From: Holothuria scabra
Lineage: Eukaryota > Echinodermata > Holothuroidea > Aspidochirotida > Holothuriidae
Length of the DNA stretch: 64,000 bases
Direction of reading: 5' to 3'
Assembly (NCBI GenBank): GCA_037179385.1
Contig: CM074188.1
Coordinates: forward strand, 17,811,318 to 17,875,317
This document shows positions 1 through 11,073 of this stretch, in pieces (within the stretch, counting starts at the first letter, position 1; every line of letters begins with the position of its first letter). The notes under the pieces were generated by a model, which was not told where the DNA came from, made no database searches, and saw only the letters and a list, made by a program, of their open reading frames with translations. The position numbers and the translations under genes are program-made.

Positions 1-257
1 TAAGTGTAGAGTATACCTTCGATACATCCAACAAAAAATTGCAGGTTTACATGTTCGTCACAAATAGTCACAGGTAGTTGCCAAAAGTGACTCTCTCCGT
101 GTGTTGTCGACATGGTGAAAACTTGAAAACTCGGTGGCTCAGTTGAAGTAGTACGAAGTAAAGAATTGAAACACTTTGAGTAGTTCAGGGAGTGTCGGTT
201 CCGTTCTTCTCATTTGATATTCAAATGTGCAACACATCTACGTTAAAACTGTAACGT

Positions 258-520
258 TTAAAGGTAAAGAGCAGTCCCCCAAACTTATTTTGAAGAAATA
301 GCCAAATAACACAATTTTTGTCTTTTTTCCTTCAGAGTACCTTTCATTACATTTTATGACTTTACTATTGCCTATTCAAGGTAAACTAAACAATTATTTC
401 CAGTAAATATCACATTTGAAGTAAAAAATGTGGTCACATAACTACACATAGCCAAACATGAAACTGGACAGTCAACTACACTACTAAGTTCAATTTGGGA
501 TGACTGCCCTTGCCCTTTAA
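258..520. mobile_element. T2/Kolobok-like MITE, family A, copy 1
   Basis: This is a 263-base element bounded by TTAA. Its ends are inverted: TTAAAGGTAAAGAGCAGTCC at the left, and the complement of GACTGCCCTTGCCCTTTAA at the right. The same sequence recurs at 28289-28551 and 34495-34752. The TTAA target with TTAAAGG tips is the pattern of T2-type MITEs, assigned to the Kolobok superfamily. It has no coding capacity. Confidence 0.75.
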
Positions 521-599
521 CCGTCACAGGTCAAGCAAATGGAAATGACATTATCTATATAAACCTTATTATGATGTCACAATCAGTCTTGTAGTCGAG

Positions 600-720
600 A
601 CCGGCATGTCCGAGACCAAGACCGAGACCAGAGCGTGTCGAGATCGAGGTGGAGACCGGGGGGTAAAATTCGAGAGCGAGACCGTCAAGGTCCGAGATCG
701 AGACTGAGACCGAGACCGAA
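600..720. repeat. GAGACC-type degenerate minisatellite
   Basis: GAGACC, GAGATC and GAGACT hexamers repeat with many substitutions. A related short patch (GTCCGAGACCGATTCCGATT) lies at 3160-3192. Confidence 0.7.
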
Positions 721-1372
721 TGTACATGTTGCATAGGAAAATAAACTTTCCAAAATTTTGAATACCTTTTTACCTACTGAAACCTTCGTTACTGCTCTAA
801 AATGACGTTTAACACCCATAAGTGCTTCATCATTGATTTTGTACATGTGTTGTCATATGTATGACTGTATGCGACTGCAGGCCGGGAACTGTGGCCCCCA
901 ATTGGCCAAGACCTTGCTTGCTGAATCGGGCAGACTTCACTGCCTCAGTGCGGCAGAAATAATGCCCTTGTCGGGGACCTAGAAAAAATGCAGACGATCA
1001 CCGCCCTTGAGAAAAAGAGTCCTTTACGGTTATGGTCATATGCCAAAACATGGAGCTCCCAGTTGCCTGACCAAACATAGAAAAAATAACTTTTAAACAC
1101 CCAAACCAAGTTCTTTTTTCTAATGTGGCCATCATTGCCGTACAGAACTCTTTCTCATGGGGAGAGAGATGACTTTTTCCCAACTCCAGATGCCCAACAA
1201 CAGCAATAATCTCTGCACCACTGAGGGACCCATGTTCTCCCGATTTGGGAGGGTAATGGCGATTTATGGGGTGACAGCCCCCTACCCATTCCCTGTCCAG
1301 TATGGCCCAGGTAGCCCTGCTCATCAAACCAGAGCCAGTGGGTGCTACAGGTCTTAACTCACAGAATAAAGA

Positions 1373-1679
1373 TAAAGGGCCTGTCCTCTCACCCCAACTT
1401 ACAATTATCTTAGTTGCCTACAAAAATTAGCTATTGGTTCAGTTCTCTGATTGGCAGCTAGGTCACATAACGTAGAGTATTAAATCTTGTATTTAACAGC
1501 ATAAATCGTACCTGAGTGTTTTGATTGAAACACATTGCTCTTTTATAGTCACCCTGAAGCAATGAACTGAGATTGCGACTGGAACGAGATTGCGACTGAA
1601 AGAGGATGAATTTTAGGCAACTGTGGGAGGGGCATGAATAAGAAGTTTAGGAGAAGTGGTGAGAGACTAGGGCCTTTAA
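1373..1679 (-). mobile_element. T2/Kolobok-like MITE, family B, copy 1 (reverse)
   Basis: It is about 300 bases, with ends reading TAAAGGGCCTGTCCTCTCAC and, inverted, GAGAGACTAGGGCCTTTAA. It is the reverse orientation of the family seen at 38601-38914 and carries the family words GATTGGCAG and GGGAGGGGC. Confidence 0.65.
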
Positions 1680-2654
1680 GCCCTTACAGATGGAGTGTGT
1701 GGACTCATTACATGAATACATTTTTTCCTCAATGATTAGCCTATTTTTCACAGCAATTGGCGTTTTTGAGAAACTCAGTCTATGTGTTTATGAAGGTAAG
1801 GTCACAAAGTGAGGTTCAGTGGAGTAAGCAATTTTTCTGTGCGGGGGGGGGGGGGTAGTATGTTGAGTGATTGCCGGTAGGGGGAGGGGTCTAAGAGAGA
1901 GGGTTTCTCTTTCCCCTTTGAAAATTATTGGCCGTTTCAAAGAGCTTAAATGAAAAATAATGAAAGATTTTCAATTTAACAGGAATAGTCCTGAAAGTTG
2001 AATTGTGGTGGTTAATGGGTAAAACTAAACATTTTGTGTCTTAATATGCAATCAGATGCCATTTACGCTACCGGTGCCTATTCGAAGTAAAATTTGTTTT
2101 TAAATTTGCATACTTTTAGGAGTCAAAATAAAAGAGCATCAGTGATGGGCTAAAGGGACGGGGGCATGTGAGTTTTTTTTATTTTTATGTACCAAAAATG
2201 CAATTGAGCTCCATCATCAGTTGGTGTGGACAGGAAAGAAATTTTGAAAAATATCTACTCCTCAAATGGTCGAAAATTGTGTTATAATGCTTTAAATGTG
2301 GATCTAAATAGTCTTCATTTTTAGCTTTCCTTTGCAATAATAAAAAACCCAGCAACCTACTAAGAGATCTGAAATTTATCACAAAATGTACCGTAACATT
2401 AGATGAAATGGTATTTAATCTCCAGGGGGTAAACTACATCGGAATTGAAAATATGCTAATGTTCCCTTATTGCAACTCTTGGCCAAATTCAAGATCCACT
2501 GAACTGATGCAATTGTGTATGTAACTGTCCGAACTCCCGACTGTAAATGGTTTTTCTCCTAACACCTGCTGCATGATAAATGTAAAACTATTGCTCACTG
2601 CACCTTAACATCCTCCACAGATGAGAACTTTCCCTCAGCAATTGGTCTACTTTT

Positions 2655-2901
2655 TTAAGCGGCTCTCTGAGTTGGTTCATGAATTTCAACATTTTTTCAA
2701 AGCTGTCGAGCTTTCTTCACATACCAATGACGAGTGGTCATTCGTAAATGTTAAGACAAGATGAAATTCAAAATTTTTACTTTTTCCGAAGCCATTGGAA
2801 ATAAAACTTGACTAACCATGCTCATCAGAAGCATTTTCATGTAGTAGTGCTCTAATACACATTCATTAACTTATCTATATCAACTCAATTAACCCCTTGA
2901 A
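2655..2901. mobile_element. MITE family C, copy 1
   Basis: The left end TTAAGCGGCTCTCTGAGTTG is inverted at the right as CAACTCAATTAACCCCTTGA. Internal words (TTTCTTCACATAC, AAAGCATT-like) recur at 4701-5068. Confidence 0.6.
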
Positions 2902-4700
2902 GGCAATTAACGGTTTTTAAAAAATAAACTATGAGTATATGGGTAAGGTGAGGTTAGAGAAAATATATTGATATTAATCATAAAATAAAAACAACGAGCA
3001 CCTTACTGAAAAATGAATACTAACATTAATTTCTCTATGCATCTTGCACTGTAACACTTCACTTTTTTATTTTAAAATTTTATTCATTTTCTTAAGAAAA
3101 CAAAAACAACAAATTTTGGCCGGCAGCGAGAAGAATATATCAATATCAGAGACAGCAAGGGTCCGAGACCGATTCCGATTCCGAGACCGACAATTGTTTA
3201 AACAATCAGTAGTATGCATTTGTTGGTGTTAGTGTGTTATTCCTTCAAACGATGGCATACTTTTTGCATTGTGACGTCGCTGATCTGAATAAGATCTATT
3301 GTAGTCAGTAGTTGATCATGGCCTCTGTTTGAAGCTGCGACTGTTCTGAACTTTTTGTTTTTGGTACATGTTATAGACATTTGCATATCCATAGACCAAG
3401 TACTAAAATACGAACGACAGAACAACAGAAAATCTTATGGAAGAAAAGTTACCCTTGTGGAATTCTCTGATAAAAGGATAATTGTTACACGATATTTGTA
3501 ATTTTTACAGTGTCTACAGGTAACTTTCTGCTTAATCAGTTACTACGTAGTTCCTTTTTGTTACGTGCGTTTTTTTGTGCGTGCACACTTGCTGTAATTA
3601 GTACCATTTGGCAACAAAATCAGATTCTGTTTCATTGCACCTTACGCCTTGCGATCGAATTTGTAATGCCTAGTTTTCAAATTATGAACGCCTATTGTTC
3701 AAATTGAAATTTTGTAGGCTGCGCTATTGCTCGTAACCATGGACACTATCGTACAGATTTTGAATTTTGAAAGTTAACGTTCATATTTTAAATGCTATTG
3801 TTCAGAATTAGAGCAACAAGCCTTAAGAATTTGAACAGTATAGACTGGTCAGCCGTTCAAACACGGTAAGTGGTCAGAGGGGTTTCGCGTTCAAATAGGA
3901 GCCACAAGTGTTCAACTAAGTGTCCTGGCGTTCCAAAAATTGAGGAAAAGCGTTCAGAATCTTAACACGATCGTTCGTCTAGGCGCTTTTTTTTATTTGT
4001 TTCATTTTGATGTTTAAAACTTGAAGACCCGAGTTTGCAGTTAATTCATCAATCTGCGCACTAGAAACTTATTGGTGAGCTTTTATTAAGGTTACTTGCG
4101 TATTTCTAATGTTAGACAATTGGGTAAAAATTATTAACCGTGGTAGGGTGATGTTTACCTAATGAGAGTACTTTTGTCAATTTAGAGTACTTTTTATCCA
4201 ACAGATTCGAAAAAGGTTGACGTGTTCCACCGATTTTAGAGTTGAGCAAACAACCAACTGCATTGCAATCGCCACACTCTTCAAACAGTTAAAATTTAAC
4301 CAAACCTGGGTATTCTAACTAAGTGCTGGGCACAAATGCCTCCTGCCCCCAGTTAGGGAAATAATTACCCAAAATGGCTGGTTATAATATTTAGCTCAGA
4401 ACTTGGTCAGACTTTCTACCCAACAAAACATTGTCCAAAACTGGCTGATTATTGCACACTCCGCACCCCCTCCTGGTAACGGCCATGAAACTTAACTGAC
4501 CAATATTACGGCCTTCAGACCATTTAATTAATTGATATGTTCGGTACTTTAACACTTGCCCAACACTTTTTACCATTTTATGAATTTTCGCCACCATTAT
4601 TTACCCAGCAAATTAGGTACAGTTTTTTACCCATTTGTTGGGCAATAATTTGCTCATGTTGGGCATTTAGTATTTTTCTCAACGCTTGTTTCCAACTGTT

Positions 4701-5068
4701 TTAAAGAGGCTCATTGCGTTGAATCATGAATTCAACAATTTTTTTTCCGAACCTGTCAAATTTTCTTCACATACTAATGAAAAATGGTCTAACTAAGACA
4801 ACCTCCATACCCTACTTACGAATAACTGTTTTATGAGTGAGTATTCAATAGCTCAATCCCATTTTCAAGACTGTGTAACCAGACACTTTTGCAAATTATT
4901 CACAAAACCGTTACAAGTCAGGACACCACAAAGTTCAAAATTTTAACTTTTTCAGTATCTATTGGATATCAAACAAGACTCATCATGTTAGCTACAAGCA
5001 TTATCATGTGGTAGTGAATCTTTTACACTCTCATTAAGTTTTTGATATCAACTCAATGAGCCGCTTAA
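4701..5068. mobile_element. MITE family C, copy 2
   Basis: The left end is TTAAAGAGGCTCATTGCGTT and the right end is CAACTCAATGAGCCGCTTAA. These are near-perfect inverted ends bounded by TTAA. It is longer than the copy at 2655-2901 because of an internal insertion. Confidence 0.65.
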
Positions 5069-7899
5069 AAGTGCACGAATCTGTTCACCAATCATCCACG
5101 AATCTGTCAGTTATTTGCATATATCTGCTTCCGTCATTTAATCTATTAGTGGTATTTAATGTTGCATTTCCTTCAGAGTACATTGAATGTAGATCTGCCA
5201 CTCAGTGACGTTTTGATTCAATGTCGTGCGTACTTGATACAAAGAGTGACTTCTTACACTCCAACCGGTGTAAGTCCAACTCGTTCAAATAGCAAATATC
5301 GTACAACACCTAATGATTTTTTTCTCCTCAAAAATTTATATTTCTTGACACCATTTGTGATTTATAACAACAGTGGAGTTGCAAGGGGCGGAGGCACGTT
5401 TCTTTGGAAATTCTTGTGCCTCCCGTGTGCCCCCAACTGACTGATATTTGATTTTTTTCAAAAAACGATATCTTTTGTCATTACAGTGTTTCTACGAATT
5501 TTTTTAAGATTTAATTCTTCTTTTTAAAAGGTAAGGCAGTAATTTTCACGTTCCTCAAATAAAAATATCCCAAAAAAATTGCATTTGCGGCTGTCTGAAG
5601 GGTTGCGTTTTTCAAAATTTTCTGAACACTTTCGACTTCACCAGCTGGTGATGCACAGCTCAGGTAGCTGTTTAGGCAGGGTTAGGACTCCATCTCCCAG
5701 CAAGAAAAACAAGAGGGCAATCCACGGAGTTGCATATCTCATCGCTAACATGTGCGCAAGTTCGTTGCAGAACTTGAGCTATGTATGAGCTATAAGTTTT
5801 ATCTGTGCTGAATGTTATGTTACAGTAGAATGTCATTGACAAAAATTACCATACTAAAACTCCATGCCACAATCTTGAAGTCCAAGGGCAGCGATTTTTT
5901 TCGTCCCAAGGGACGGAAGTTTTTTTTCGTAAGATAGCGAGGGGAAAGAATATGGCACAGACCAATCAAGTTCTTGGAACAGGCGCACCGCTTATTCCAA
6001 AAAACATCATTTGGATATTTAAATTCTGACACCGGATTTAGCGCATTGATCATATGGAATTTGCGCTTTATAAAAGTTTGTATGTATGTATGTATGTATG
6101 TATGTATGTATGTATGTATGTATGTATGTATGTATGTATGTATGTATGTATGTATGTATGTATGTATGTATGTATGTATGTATGTATGTATGTATGTATG
6201 TATGTATGTATGTATGTATGTATGTATGTATGTTTGTTTGTTTGTATGTATGTATGTATGTATGTATGTATGTATGTATGTATGTATGTATGTATGTATG
6301 TATGTATGTATGTATGTATGTATGTATAAGAACTGGAGAAATAGGCTACCCAACCTTTGTAAAGCTTGTCCTTTTAAATCCAGTAGGCCTATCTAAGATT
6401 TTGGAACAAATTTATTTTTTAAGATGCTGTTATCCCCTTGCAACACTATGAAAAAAAACGAGCTTGGCTGTTACACTAAACTGATACGATTAGATATGGA
6501 CGCAACGATTATAAAAGTAAGACGCTTTCGGGGACGCTTTAGACAAGTGCGTAATTGTTATTATTTTGGCGCTAGTTGGGCGTATTCTCCATTTTGACGC
6601 GACGGCAAACTTTATGTGTGTCGAGCTGACATGCACATCAAGTGCGTCTCAATTAAAAAACTGGGCGTGTGCGCGATGTTGAACGTGTGGCGTTAGAAGA
6701 TTTCCGGGCGACGCACAAACCTTTTCTACGTATTGGCCTGTGGCCAATCTTCGCCCGTGGCAAGGAAATTGTCACGTACGTTTTTTTTTTTTTTTTTTGG
6801 CGATGCTTTAGAACCGCCAAGTTTTAAGGGCACTAATATGTAAGATAGGTAAGCCCTTTGCCTAACCTAATGTTAGTCACCCACAGTTTCATATCTCGGG
6901 TTATAACTCAAGCCTATGAATGGCGTAGGCTTAGTCCCAGACCTAGCCTACATACTGTTAACCAGTTTGAGATTTCAAGTCTAGCCCTAGGTTTGACTTT
7001 AAAGAGGGCATGATACGGCCAAGGTAAGTTCCTCGGTAACTGTTTTTTGGGTACACCTTGACTTAAAGTGAACGATTTCCCTACTAATTATGTCCAGTAA
7101 TACCGAAATACGACGTTTTGAATTCCCAATTACAGCCCAGGCTCAGACCATTTGAAATTTGAAAGCGAAAAAACGTATGTGAACGCGTCTCAAAATGGTG
7201 ACGTCATTGGAGGCACGGTTAGCAACATTGCACCAGAGAGCTCACAATCATCGAATCATGTGCATGGTAACGCGTGTTAGCGCGTACATAATTGCAAACA
7301 CCGATACTCCGATAACAGTGAGCGTGGCCATTGACTACATTGTGAATTGTGTATTGCGCGGTGACTGCTTAGTATTCGCAATATCATCTTCATCAAACAG
7401 CTCATACAGAAAAGACGTGCTCGTAGTGGGGACCCGCTTGTTGTGGACTGACCATACATATTCATAGCTGTTCTTTATAGCGACCGAACCGCGTCTTCCT
7501 TGCACAAAAACAGAACTATTTTTACCCGCGCGCATGCACACGCCAACATATTTGCCAGTGATTTGCTCCGAATCCCCACCATGGTCCGCGCCTTTCGTTC
7601 TGTATGTTGGACTCTGTATTGTGATGCAATCGTTTTCATGTGGTTGCTAAGATAAGATAACTTTACCGAACGTTACATTAGTTCCACATCTAGATGCGCG
7701 CCGTAGGGCGGGGTTTGTGCCACCAATTGCGTCATAAAAGTCAGGTGAGCTGTTACGGCATTTTACGAAATTGGATTTTGAACGCAGTTTTCCTTCGAAT
7801 ATAATTTATGCCGAATTGTACGGGTTTTTAATGGGTTGTGAGATGATATTTGTAAAAAAACTGTATCTAATCTTGCAATACACGAAAGTTTTTGTGGCC
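5069..7899. other. No gene recognised; microsatellite and dispersed repeats
   Basis: Apart from the (TGTA)n array, I see a repeat fragment at about 5575-5700 that recurs near 15420-15530 and 47745-47880 (words CTGTCTGA-AGGGTT and CAAAATTTTC). There is also a T-run near 6781. A less AT-rich stretch at 7190-7740 has overlapping short frames on both strands, but none shows splice sites or protein-like sequence. Confidence 0.5.
6078..6328. repeat. (TGTA)n microsatellite
   Basis: About 250 bases of TGTA repeats are interrupted once by TTTGTTTGTTTG near 6232-6243. Long open frames in every phase here are repeat artefacts. Confidence 0.98.
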
Positions 7900-8820
7900 G
7901 TGTTATACCCACTTTAACCTTTTACAATCTGTACCGTGAACTATGTCCTTGGTTGCCATGACAACCACACATATCGGTACAACTTACAGTATCATGCTTA
8001 GGCTATTACACTTAACTTTCAGATTTGTGGGATGTGTCCGTTAAGAGTTAACGTGAATACAAAAAAAAAGTATTTGACCCCCTGTCACGTGACCTTTGAC
8101 CTTGGTTGCAATGGAAACTGCATATTTTGGTAGAACTAGTCTACCCTTTTATACTTGTGAAGTTTCATGTAAAATGAAGGTTTTCTTTTGAAGTTTTCGT
8201 ACCAAATAGGAAAAAAAGGTGGTCTTTTGCAAAATGTGAACTTTGACCTCTGACCTTTGACTTTTTCTTCCGAGGGTCTGGGAGACATAAGTTCCCACCC
8301 TGGGGTACCAACCTACCAATTTTGAAAAGAATCGGTCCAGCCCACTAGTAGGAGTTTCAGGGACAAAAACGTTGTTTTACGAACAAATTATCACTTGAAA
8401 ATTTTTTGTTCCACTTTGCCACTTGACCTTTGACCTCTGTTGCTATGGCAACCACATATTTTGGTAGGTCTAGATGCAATCATCATATGTGTGAAGTTTC
8501 GTGTCAGGAGAACCTTTCGTTTTCGAAATATACCAGAAAATGTTGATTTCACTAAATTTGACCTTTGACCTGTAACCTTTGACCCTCACTTCCGGCTGTG
8601 TATTAAAATGCAATTGTTCCACCTAAGGTACCATGCACCCTGCCAAGTTTGAAGAAAATCGGCCCAGCAGTTTACAAGATAATAGGAAAACAAAATTGGA
8701 CACACACACGCACACACTAACCCACCAACCGACACACACACACGGACAGGTTTTGACCCCTCTCTCAGCCTTGGACCTTCAGTCACCCCGGGGTACCTCA
8801 CCATGGGTTAGACCTCGAAA
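7900..8820. repeat. Long dispersed repeat with two related halves and TGACCTTTGACCT words
   Basis: Blocks at about 7915-8300 and 8400-8800 repeat the same order of words: TTTGACC then GTTGCNATGGNAAC, CATATTTTGGTAG, GTGAAGTTTCNTGT, GAACTTTGACC-like, and CCAACTTACC/CCTGCCAAGTTTGAA with GAAAATCGGCCCAGC. It ends in a CA-rich tract (8699-8743). No coding frame runs through it. Confidence 0.6.
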
Positions 8821-8999
8821 CTAGTAACCTGGGAAAATTTACCGTTACCATGGTAACCATTGCGATTTAAGCTGGCATTGCCATATATAGCCCCATAGGC
8901 AAAGTGATTACAATATCTCATCCTCCTCACGGAGCGATGAGATAATAATCATATTTGACTACACATTAATTGCTTTCTCTTTCTCTTCCTAGTTCAGCT

Positions 9000-9480
9000 C
9001 CCCTTTTTAAAAATGTCATCCGGATTTGCTCTTGGTAGTAGTTTCACTAGATTTGTTACCAATAAAATCTTACTTGAACTTGCCCTGGAAGCAATTTTTA
9101 GACCAATGTAAAGACAATAGAATTTCCCTTAAATTGCTTGCTTCTTTAATAGCTCACAAACACCTTAAAACCCAGGTCTTCCGGGAATTCAGCCCCCTCG
9201 ACTCCCGCCAGGACACTCACATTAAACTGCTCATCAACTTTTTTCTCTATCGTTCATCTCCCCTTTTTCAAAATGTAAGCCGGATTCACTGTTGTTTGTG
9301 GTTGCACCCTGGAGGTAATTTTTAGACCAGTGTTAAGTCAATAGAATTACCCTCAAACAATGACTTTAATTCCTCGCAAAAACCCTAAAACCCAGGAGAT
9401 TCCTGCTACTTCGACCCCTGGACCCCAACAGGGACCCTAAGGCGGGCCTCTGGACCCCACCCGATTAGTCTCGCGCTTCA
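9000..9480 (+). repeat. Dispersed repeat E with GC-rich 3' part, two tandem copies
   Basis: Two adjoining copies share AAAATGTAAGCCGGATTC-like heads, TTTTTAGACCAATGTAAAGA, CAATAGAATTTCCCT, CACAAACACCTTAAAACCCA and a GC-rich end CCCCTGGACCCCAACAGGGA. Related copies lie at 13180-13760, 15830-16110 and, reversed, 54830-54990. Confidence 0.6.
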
Positions 9481-10185
9481 TGCTCGTTTGCCTTCCTTGG
9501 GGTCTGGCAGTTCCCCTCCCCCACCTCTATAATGAAAAGTCATGGTGACGACACTGAACATCAACTATTGATCAAATTGCCATTTAAATGCAATCAAGAG
9601 TAGTTCAAATTTAAAACCTTAATAGCTCGGTTGCCAAAGGCTGCTATTCAAAGTAGACCAGCCTTAAACCCCCATAGCTTTACAGAGTATGTCAACCTTA
9701 CAAGGATAGTGCAGGGTGCTACCGCATCTGTTACACTTTTCTGATAAACAGACAAAAAGCATCTTGCAGGGGTTAAACTTCTTCCCATATCCGACGTCAT
9801 TGATGGAAGAAAAGTTGATTTCCTTACTGGAGGAGACGATTGGGTCTTTTAGCACTCTGCTAATCAAATACCCGGAGAATCAGACACTTGGACGGGGACC
9901 ATAGGGATTAGTATCAATTAACAAATGTTGCTGGAAGCTGCACCCAAGCATAAGCACATACAAAAAAATCAATTCTTCTGCTAACTGAATGAAGCAAACA
10001 ATCTCACGGCTCCCTGATTGGTGAGAGCAAACTGATTACAATTCGATTTTTCACGATTAGTAAACTTTAAAGGACTTGTCTACTTCATGTGACGTCATAT
10101 TCACGATTTTCAAACGGAAGCGAAACCGAAAGCACCAATTCATTTAAGTATATTTTTAACATGTAACATTTATAGACGAATTCTC

Positions 10186-10191
10186 TTTATT
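10186..10191 (-). promoter_or_regulatory. Polyadenylation signal overlapping the stop codon
   Basis: The minus strand reads TGAATAAAG at the end of the short ligand gene. The last base of the TGA stop is the first A of a perfect AATAAA hexamer, so the 3' UTR would be only tens of bases long if this signal is used. Further A/T-rich sequence follows, but no other strong hexamer was noted in the next 60 bases. Confidence 0.5.
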
Positions 10192-11012
10192 CATTTTGAG
10201 ACGTTGGTAACATCATTTGCCGAGCAAGATACAACGGTTATTTTTTCACTGTCAATCATCTCCGTCTCGACGTTAACAACAAGAGCGTCGATGTATCGCT
10301 TTCTTTCAACGCAAATTGAATTCACCAAACTTCCACTTGTACTCTGGCAATATTCGTCGAGGACCCACTGAGTTAAAGAATCAATCTGTTGAGAAATTAG
10401 AAACGATTTAACTTTGTCTACACCGTATAGAACAGATGGGAACATTACAGAGAATATATAGAATTCAACATTTTGTGCCAGCATGCAAGTTCCATATTTT
10501 CAAAAATCTGTTTGAAAAGGTCTATACGACCCCACAAACACATGTTTCCTTTAATGTTTTAGAAATACAAAGTGTTGAGTTCGATCGTGAGGTATAATAC
10601 TTACTTGGACCATCTGTAAAACCTTATCCGCGCCATTAACAGTGAATTGTACGTCTTCGTAGGAAGAACTAGCCGGACAGACCGGGACACCAGAAACCGT
10701 TTCCATGCCAGGACTTTCACCATTTTTTGTACCGTTGAAAACGAAACCTCTTGGAAGTGGTGGAGCTATTTCACTAAAGAAGAACCCAAACCGTTGTAGA
10801 ACAAGATCCTCCTGTTCTTTGGTAAGTTCGAGGATTGGTTTGAGTTTCGAGTAATATCTCCTATTATTCCAGTAGTTTTGCTTGATGTCCAAGATTTTGT
10901 CTCTGTTAAGAATAATAGTTCTTCTTTGCTCAGCCGTAAGAGAAATGTTCCATGGGGTAGCGATTGTCTTCTTGAAGGACAAGCAGATTACAAGCAAAGG
11001 TATGATATGCAT
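10191..11012 (-). CDS. Secreted neurotrophin/Spatzle-like cystine-knot ligand, two exons, short pro-form
   Basis: Exon 1 is 11012-10605 and exon 2 is 10385-10191. The 219-bp intron has a GTAAGT donor (10604-10599) and a pyrimidine-rich acceptor ending CAACAG, joined in phase 0. The protein has 200 residues. Residues 1-19 look like a signal peptide (IIPLLVICLSF core). Residues 20-110 are a charged pro-region with N-glycosylation sites near 22 and 93 and the motif LTKEQEDLVLQRFGFFFSEI (63-82). The cystine-knot-like part starts at VCP (C112), followed by QWVLDEYC (C149), SICVERKRYIDALVV (C161) and VVSCSA (C190). Spacings C112-C149 (37), C149-C161 (12) and C161-C190 (29) resemble NGF-type Cys I, II, IV and V, with a shortened II-IV loop. 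Cys III and VI are absent. No RxxR furin site is seen before C112. Family knowledge: such proteins are secreted dimeric ligands of Trk/p75-like or Toll-like receptors; the receptor here is unknown. The ATG has A at -3. It could instead be another cystine-knot family. Confidence 0.7.
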
Positions 11013-11031
11013 CTTTCTTGTGTCTTAAATG

Positions 11032-11073
11032 TTAACAACTTCGAGGAAAAGCATTCGTAGTGACCTGAGACAT
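11032..11073 (-). other. Possible 13-codon upstream ORF before the short ligand gene
   Basis: On the minus strand an ATG at 11073 opens a 13-codon frame (MSQVTTNAFPRSC) closed by TAA at 11034-11032, 19 bases before the main ATG. Whether it lies in the transcript depends on the unknown start site. It would lower translation of the ligand if transcribed. Confidence 0.25.

Noticed and set aside
5820..6451. Long frames reading YIHT or YVCM repeats
   Set aside because: They are translations of the (TGTA)n array in all phases.
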